A stretch of DNA of 9,571 nucleotides, taken from contig JAGVOV010000186.1 in the NCBI GenBank assembly GCA_020052545.1, positions 1 through 9,571 of the forward strand, read 5' to 3'. The DNA is from an archaeon. GTDB taxonomy: Archaea > Nanobdellota > Nanobdellia > Woesearchaeales > JAGVOV01. The position numbers and the translations under genes are program-made. Under the pieces are notes generated by a model. The model did no database searches, was not told where the DNA came from, and saw nothing but the letters and a program-made list of their open reading frames with translations. Of the stretch, positions 6,257 through 9,571 are shown piece by piece (within the stretch, counting starts at the first letter, position 1; every line of letters starts with the position of its first letter).

Positions 6257-6264
6257 TTTTTAAA
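6257..6264 (+). promoter_or_regulatory. Probable promoter and leader of the aminopeptidase gene
   Basis: TTTTTAAA is a TATA candidate. Transcription would start near 6286, giving a leader of about 50 nt that ends in a clear Shine-Dalgarno site. The leader contains a weak hairpin, 6-bp arms 6300-6305 and 6311-6316 with one G-T pair and loop GAATT. The same T-run could serve as terminator of the HAD operon. Confidence 0.45.
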
Positions 6265-6325
6265 CTGAGCAGCTAATTCTCCTCTAAAGGGGTGGCTGCC
6301 TCTAGGAATTCTAGGGACATTTTTT

Positions 6326-6330
6326 GGAGG
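6326..6330 (+). promoter_or_regulatory. Shine-Dalgarno GGAGG that decides the aminopeptidase start
   Basis: GGAGG lies five bases before the ATG at 6336. A TTG at 6324 opens the same frame slightly earlier, but it overlaps this site and cannot use it, so 6336 is the better start. Confidence 0.8.
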
Positions 6331-6335
6331 GTAAG

Positions 6336-7721
6336 ATGATAACTCAGCAAGAGCATGCAGAAAGAAGAGAAAAGTTGATGGGTTCTTTTAAAGGGACAGA
6401 AACTGTGCTATTTTTGCAAGGCGGCAATGAAATTATGCGCAACCCGGACGTGCCCTATGAATTCAGGCAAAATTCACACTTCAGATATTTGACAGGCATC
6501 GATCTGCCTGGGATGTCAATGATGCTTGTTCCCGACGAAGAGAGATTCATCTTATTTGCTCCGATCCACTCTTTGGATGATGAAGTCTGGGATGGTAAAC
6601 AGCCATCACACGGAGCATTAAAGCTGATGTATGGCGCAGATGAGATTTATTCTACAGAACAGATAGACACAACATTGTCTAAGTATTCTCCAAAAAATAT
6701 CCAATTAATCCATTCTATGTCGCCGTCTTTTGCCGGCGCAACGCAGCACGTAGACAGCGAATTTGCAAATGTCTTGACAGACATGAGGCTTGTGAAGACT
6801 GCTGCTGAGATTAAAGAGATAGAAGAAGCGCTGAGGATAACCAATAGGAGTTATAGTGCCGCTATGAGGGCGACCAGTCCAGGAAAGAAGGAAGTGGAGA
6901 TCCAAGCAGCCATAGAATATATGTATAGGGTGAATGGCGCGACATATTCATTCCCGCCTGTTGTGACGATGATGGGGAAGATCCTTCATTTTTTCAGGAG
7001 CGGAGCTAATCTTGATGCCACTCTTGATGATGGCGGACTGCTGCTGATAGATTCAGGAGCAGAAGTCAATGGCTATTCTGCAGACATAACAAGGACTTTC
7101 CCTGTGAACGGCAAATTCAGCCCGGAACAGCTGGCAGTCTACAACATAGTTCTTGAAGCTAAGAAGCAGGCGACTGAGGCAATGAAACCTGGTGTCAATT
7201 ATAGGGATATACACCTTCTGGCAGAAAAAATAATCACTGAAGGATTGAGAGATATGGGCATATTAAAAGGCAATGCCGCCGATATAAGGGAGAATGGTGC
7301 GCATAGGCTGTTCTTTGTCCATGGGCTTGGACATGCGATGGGCCTTGACGACCACGATTGCGGCGATTTCAAGTATTTCGCAGCAGGTTACAGCGAGCAA
7401 AATCCAAAAAGCGAACTGTTTGGACTGAACATGCTGAGATTCGCAAGAGAGCTTGTCCCTGGCCATGTCGTGACAGTTGAGCCCGGAATCTACTTCATTG
7501 ATGCTTTGCTTGGCAATGCAGAATTAAGGGCAAAACACGGAGAATTTGTGAATTTTGATGCTGCTGAAAAATTGATCAAGCCGGTGTCTGGAGTAAGGAT
7601 AGAAGACGACATCCTTGTCACAGAGACCGGCCACAGGGTTTTAGGCAGAGGCCCCATGATACCGCAGGAGCCAGAGGAGCTTGAGGCAATCATAGGCAAA
7701 GGAGCGCACACGTATTTTTAG
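6336..7721 (+). CDS. pepP: Xaa-Pro aminopeptidase (aminopeptidase P, M24B)
   Basis: A 461-residue metallopeptidase that removes the N-terminal residue from peptides whose second residue is proline; cytoplasmic, in peptide recycling. The N-terminal creatinase-like domain (about 1-165) contains the family segment QNSHFRYLTGI. The C-terminal pita-bread domain has the full dinuclear metal site: Asp239 (LIDSGAE), Asp250 (SADITRTFP), His333 (HGLGHAMGLDDHD), Glu382 (VEPGIYF) and Glu423 (VRIEDDIL). His329 and His340 match the extra active-site histidines of E. coli PepP. Length and order fit aminopeptidase P rather than methionine aminopeptidase or the shorter archaeal prolidases. It is a single gene with its own promoter and leader; nothing suggests decay. 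Confidence 0.95.
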   Translation: MITQQEHAERREKLMGSFKGTETVLFLQGGNEIMRNPDVPYEFRQNSHFRYLTGIDLPGMSMMLVPDEERFILFAPIHSLDDEVWDGKQPSHGALKLMYGADEIYSTEQIDTTLSKYSPKNIQLIHSMSPSFAGATQHVDSEFANVLTDMRLVKTAAEIKEIEEALRITNRSYSAAMRATSPGKKEVEIQAAIEYMYRVNGATYSFPPVVTMMGKILHFFRSGANLDATLDDGGLLLIDSGAEVNGYSADITRTFPVNGKFSPEQLAVYNIVLEAKKQATEAMKPGVNYRDIHLLAEKIITEGLRDMGILKGNAADIRENGAHRLFFVHGLGHAMGLDDHDCGDFKYFAAGYSEQNPKSELFGLNMLRFARELVPGHVVTVEPGIYFIDALLGNAELRAKHGEFVNFDAAEKLIKPVSGVRIEDDILVTETGHRVLGRGPMIPQEPEELEAIIGKGAHTYF

Positions 7722-7776
7722 GGCTGGTTTCCCACCATAAGCTTTTTACATACTCACTAAAGTTCGTAGTATAAAC

Positions 7777-7834
7777 CTTTTCGCACGAAAAGCTTTATAA
7801 AGCCTCTAAAACTCCCATATTCTCGGTTTAGAGG
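7777..7834 (+). promoter_or_regulatory. Palindrome-rich promoter of the ribosomal operon
   Basis: The TATA box TTTATAAA (7794-7801) sits in a perfect 12-bp palindrome GCTTTATAAAGC (7792-7803). Directly upstream, CTTTTCG and CGAAAAG (7777-7783, 7786-7792) form a perfect inverted repeat with a 2-base spacer, which contains the BRE region. Downstream, CCTCTAAA (7803-7810) and TTTAGAGG (7827-7834) are perfect 8-bp arms flanking the expected start near 7823. The leader to the ATG at 7867 would be about 44 nt. A second TATA-like TATAAA is at 7770-7775. The arrangement suggests a strong, possibly regulated promoter. Confidence 0.6.
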
Positions 7835-7866
7835 ATATCTTAGGGTTACAGATAGACGGTGAAATA

Positions 7867-8286
7867 ATGGCTGAAATGGAAAAGGGCCAGCTGATAAGGA
7901 AGCTGGCAGAAGAGCTGAAGAAGGTCGACGCGATAAAGGCACCTGACTGGGCAGCATTCGTCAAGACAGGCATGCACGCTGAAAGGCCCCCGACACAGAA
8001 AGACTGGTGGCAGACAAGGGCAGCGGCAGTATTGTTGTCGGTCGACAGGCTAGGCCCTGTAGGGGTACAGAAGCTTCGCGTAAAATATGGCGGCAAGAAG
8101 AATCGCGGCCATAAGCCTGAAAGGTTCGCAAAGGGCAGCGGCAATATACTGAGAAAGTCATTGCAGCAGCTCGAGAAGGCAGGCTTCATCAAGCAGACGG
8201 TCAAGAATGGCCATAAGGGAAGGATTGTTACACCCCAAGGGCATTCATTCATAGACAAGGCTGCAAAGCCAGTTAAAAATGAGTGA
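7867..8286 (+). CDS. rps19e: Ribosomal protein S19e (eS19)
   Basis: A 139-residue small-subunit ribosomal protein of the archaeal/eukaryotic S19e family, needed for 30S maturation in the head region. Recognisable parts are the N-terminal PDWAAFVKTG segment with WWQTRAAAVL (residues about 26-60), the GPVGVQKLRVKYGG motif and the winged-helix end ILRKSLQQLEKAGFI. Length is near the archaeal norm of about 150. The start is supported by GGTGA (7858-7862) four bases before the ATG. It is the first gene of a four-gene operon and overlaps the next gene by 8 nt, so coupled translation is expected. Confidence 0.96.
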   Translation: MAEMEKGQLIRKLAEELKKVDAIKAPDWAAFVKTGMHAERPPTQKDWWQTRAAAVLLSVDRLGPVGVQKLRVKYGGKKNRGHKPERFAKGSGNILRKSLQQLEKAGFIKQTVKNGHKGRIVTPQGHSFIDKAAKPVKNE

Positions 8287-8593
8287 GCTCGAAGACATAA
8301 GGCAAAGGAAGCTGCAGGAGCTGCAGGCGCAGATGCAACAGAGTAACGCAGAGGCGCAGCAAAATCAGCTCGAGAAGCAGCAGATTGAAGCTTATGTCAG
8401 GCAGCATATGAGCAAAGAGGCAGTAGAGAGGTTCGGCAACATCAAAATCGCTTTCCCGGAAAAGGCAGAGAAGGCGTTGCTGATAATGGCGACTGCATTG
8501 CAGAGGGGCCAGATAAAGCATATCGATGACAAGATCCTCAAGACCTTGCTCGAGAAGCTTCAGAGCAAGACAGAATTCAAGATACGAGGTTAA
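8279..8593 (+). CDS. PDCD5/TFAR19-family DNA-binding protein
   Basis: A 104-residue member of the archaeal PDCD5-like family, small helical proteins that bind DNA and are usually encoded between S19e and L39e. The N-terminal helix ELEDIRQRKLQELQAQ leads into a Gln-rich coiled segment (residues 15-35), then a three-helix core beginning VRQHMSKEAVERFGNIKIAF, with the ends IDDKILKTLLEKL and the family-typical KTEFKI. Cellular role in archaea is not firmly known. The start overlaps the S19e stop by 8 nt and has no strong ribosome-binding site of its own, so it probably depends on ribosomes finishing S19e. Neighbour order is the classical archaeal one, which supports the call. Confidence 0.93.
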   Translation: MSELEDIRQRKLQELQAQMQQSNAEAQQNQLEKQQIEAYVRQHMSKEAVERFGNIKIAFPEKAEKALLIMATALQRGQIKHIDDKILKTLLEKLQSKTEFKIRG

Positions 8594-8594
8594 A

Positions 8595-8768
8595 ATGGGT
8601 AAAAATAAGCATCCAAGCAGGAAGAAGAGACTTGCAAAATTACAGACGCAGACTAAATGGGCGCCTTTCTGGACAATACCAAAGATATACGGGAAGGGAA
8701 AGAGAGTGCATCCTTCAAGGCACACAGCAGTCAAGAGGAGCTGGCGCAGGATCAAGACTAAAGCTTAG
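8595..8768 (+). CDS. rpl39e: Ribosomal protein L39e (eL39)
   Basis: A 57-residue, very basic large-subunit protein lining the peptide exit tunnel. KKRLAKLQTQTKWAPFWTI and the end RSWRRIKTKA match the L39e pattern of basic N-terminus, Trp-containing centre and terminal WRR. It is a few residues longer than the usual ~51, the extra lying in the IYGKGKRVHPSRHT stretch. The start at 8595 follows the PDCD5 stop directly, with GAGGT (8586-8590) as ribosome-binding site. The frame is open from 8526, but that part overlaps the PDCD5 gene and is not coding. Confidence 0.95.
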   Translation: MGKNKHPSRKKRLAKLQTQTKWAPFWTIPKIYGKGKRVHPSRHTAVKRSWRRIKTKA

Positions 8769-8776
8769 GTGAAATG

Positions 8777-9262
8777 ATGGCAAAAATCGAAAGGACTTAC
8801 AACATACCATTAAGGTCAACATTCAGGAATGTGCCTGCATACAAGAAGGCAAAGAAGGCACTGAACGCAGTCAAGGTTTTCCTGGCAAAGCACATGAAGT
8901 CAGACAATATCAAGCTCGGCAACAATATCAACAGGAAGATCTGGGAGCACGGCATAAAAAATCCTCCCCATCACATCAAAGTCACAGCCGTCAAGGATGA
9001 CAGCGGCCTGGTGAAAGCAGAATTATTTGGATTCTCAGTGGCTGATGTTGCCAAGAAGCCGGTAAAGACAGAGAAGGCAGAAGCCAAGGAAGAAGCGAAG
9101 GCAGAAGTTGTCGAAGCGAAGGCCGAGAAGAAAGAAGAAGCTGTTGCAAAGGCCGAAAAGAAAGAAGAGACAGTCGAGGCGAAGGCAGAAGTCAAGGAAG
9201 AGAAGACAGAAGAGAAGAAGCCTAAGCCGAAGACAGCAAAGCCAAAAGCCAAGCCGGAATAA
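8777..9262 (+). CDS. rpl31e: Ribosomal protein L31e (eL31) with long K/E/A tail
   Basis: A large-subunit ribosomal protein. Residues 1-90 are the normal L31e domain: ERTYNIPLR at the start, KKALNAVKVFLAKHMKSDNIKLG, and the NNINRKIWEHGI segment. The usual protein ends near 80-95 residues, but here it continues to 161. Residues 91-161 contain only Ala, Glu, Lys, Pro, Thr and Val, with a near-tandem ten-residue repeat (AKAEKKEEAV then AKAEKKEETV). The tail is probably disordered and on the ribosome surface near the tunnel exit. Two ATG codons are adjacent at 8774 and 8777; the second is better spaced from GGTGA (8768-8772), and the family begins this way. It is last in the S19e operon. Confidence 0.94.
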   Translation: MAKIERTYNIPLRSTFRNVPAYKKAKKALNAVKVFLAKHMKSDNIKLGNNINRKIWEHGIKNPPHHIKVTAVKDDSGLVKAELFGFSVADVAKKPVKTEKAEAKEEAKAEVVEAKAEKKEEAVAKAEKKEETVEAKAEVKEEKTEEKKPKPKTAKPKAKPE

Positions 9263-9270
9263 AGCGAAAA

Positions 9271-9282
9271 GCATTTAAATGC
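9271..9282 (+). promoter_or_regulatory. TATA box for the zinc-ribbon/acidic operon
   Basis: GCATTTAAATGC is a perfect 12-bp palindrome centred about 26 bp before the ATG at 9303, so a leaderless mRNA is expected. It follows GCGAAAA, giving the same GAAAAGC-plus-TATA composition seen before the genes at 113 and 7867. Confidence 0.65.
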
Positions 9283-9302
9283 AAATGTCGTGAAACGCTG
9301 AA

Positions 9303-9461
9303 ATGGTCGCTAAGCGAAAGCTAATCAAATGCATCAATTGCAATGCTACCATAAAAAGCCATTCGCCTGTAAGGAAATATTGCTATGACTGCAGGCTGAA
9401 GATGAAGGGCGTGTGGCTTGACAATTTCAAGAAGAAAGTTGCCAGGAGGTCAACAAAATGA
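9303..9461 (+). CDS. Small zinc-ribbon protein, 52 aa
   Basis: This short gene encodes a very basic 52-residue protein with two CxxC knuckles: Cys10 and Cys13 in KCINCN, and Cys27 and Cys30 in YCYDCR, 14 residues apart. That is a compact four-cysteine zinc-ribbon layout. The tail (KMKGVWLDNFKKKVARRSTK) is strongly basic with one Trp, suggesting nucleic-acid or ribosome binding. No enzyme domain fits in this length and I cannot name a family. A palindromic TATA box about 26 bp upstream supports the ATG at 9303 and expression. Its stop overlaps the next start in ATGA. Position right after the ribosomal operon hints at a translation or transcription role, but this is inference. Confidence 0.8.
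   Translation: MVAKRKLIKCINCNATIKSHSPVRKYCYDCRLKMKGVWLDNFKKKVARRSTK
9444..9450 (+). promoter_or_regulatory. Strong Shine-Dalgarno AGGAGGT for the acidic protein
   Basis: AGGAGGT lies seven bases before the ATG at 9458, inside the end of the zinc-ribbon gene. It fixes the start of the acidic protein and shows that it is translated from the same mRNA. Confidence 0.8.
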
Positions 9462-9571
9462 AAAAAGAGTTTGAAGACGAAGAGAAGAAAGACCCAGAAG
9501 TTGAACCGGAAGACACAGAAGACAAAGATGATGACCAAGACGACTATGAGGACGAAGAAGATGAAGATGAA
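9458..9571 (+). CDS. Extremely acidic protein, N-terminal 38 residues (cut by window end)
   Basis: The open frame starts at the ATG of an ATGA overlap and runs to the last base without a stop. Of 38 visible residues, 25 are Asp or Glu, with only five Lys. The last eight seen are an unbroken Glu/Asp run. Such a segment is disordered and could bind basic proteins or be a leading acidic domain of a larger protein; an acidic N-terminal region as in FtsY is one possibility, but no domain can be seen. Pairing with the very basic zinc-ribbon protein suggests that the two might bind each other. Confidence 0.7.
   Translation, partial: MKKEFEDEEKKDPEVEPEDTEDKDDDQDDYEDEEDEDE

Noticed and set aside
6324..6335. 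TTG start of the aminopeptidase at 6324
   Set aside because: It overlaps the GGAGG site at 6326-6330, which is ideally spaced for the ATG at 6336.
7722..7748. Intrinsic terminator after the aminopeptidase
   Set aside because: There is a five-T run at 7743-7747 that may end transcription, but the GGG/CCC pairing before it is too weak to call a hairpin terminator.
7806..8258. Minus-strand 150-residue frame opposite S19e
   Set aside because: It is antisense to a definite ribosomal protein gene and covers its promoter, with no recognisable domain.
8971..9274. Minus-strand Ala/Ser/Phe- and Leu/Phe/Cys-rich proteins opposite the L31e tail, suggestive of membrane proteins
   Set aside because: They result from reading the A/G-rich tail codons on the opposite strand. 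No promoter or ribosome-binding site supports them.

Overview
The window looks like a piece of an archaeal chromosome. It carries S19e, L39e and L31e, which occur in archaea and eukaryotes only, next to a PDCD5/TFAR19-type DNA-binding protein, plus a PIN-ATPase-KH protein typical of archaea. TATA boxes commonly sit about 26-28 bp before a start codon, the pattern of leaderless archaeal mRNAs, while genes inside operons have GGTGA or GGAGG Shine-Dalgarno sites. Gene packing, the short proteins and moderate GC suggest an uncultivated lineage such as DPANN (Woesearchaeota-like). That placement is an inference from style; no marker here proves it.

Layout. (1) 1-81: two perfect 36-bp tandem repeats running into the promoter of an unrecognised helical protein (113-574, +). 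(2) 571-933 (-): a small conserved-looking protein of unknown function, convergent with the first gene and sharing the CTAG at the stop codons. (3) 934-1240: an RNA-rich stretch on the minus strand. It holds a TATA box, a degenerate copy of the 5' half of a tRNA, an intact tRNA-Ala(CGC), and 105 bp with three perfect triloop hairpins, two of them enclosed by an outer stem. (4) 1240-1692 (-): a Bcp/PrxQ-type peroxiredoxin, divergent from a large exported transglutaminase-like protein (1773-3743, +). (5) 3779-6243 (+): PIN-ATPase-KH protein and a HAD hydrolase, translationally coupled by ATGA. (6) 6336-7721 (+): an M24B Xaa-Pro aminopeptidase with all metal ligands. (7) 7867-9262 (+): a tight S19e-PDCD5-L39e-L31e operon behind a strong, highly palindromic promoter. 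(8) 9303 to the window end (+): a 52-residue zinc-ribbon protein overlapping an extremely acidic protein that is cut by the window edge.

Most of the window is housekeeping: translation (ribosomal operon, tRNA-Ala), nucleic-acid processing (PIN-ATPase-KH), protein turnover (aminopeptidase), oxidative defence (peroxiredoxin) and one cell-surface or exported protein. I see no CRISPR array, transposase, integrase or obvious defence system. The places that named families do not explain are the hairpin cluster at 946-1049, the duplicated tRNA 5' half at 1123-1208, the tandem repeats at the left edge, and the zinc-ribbon/acidic pair at the right edge.
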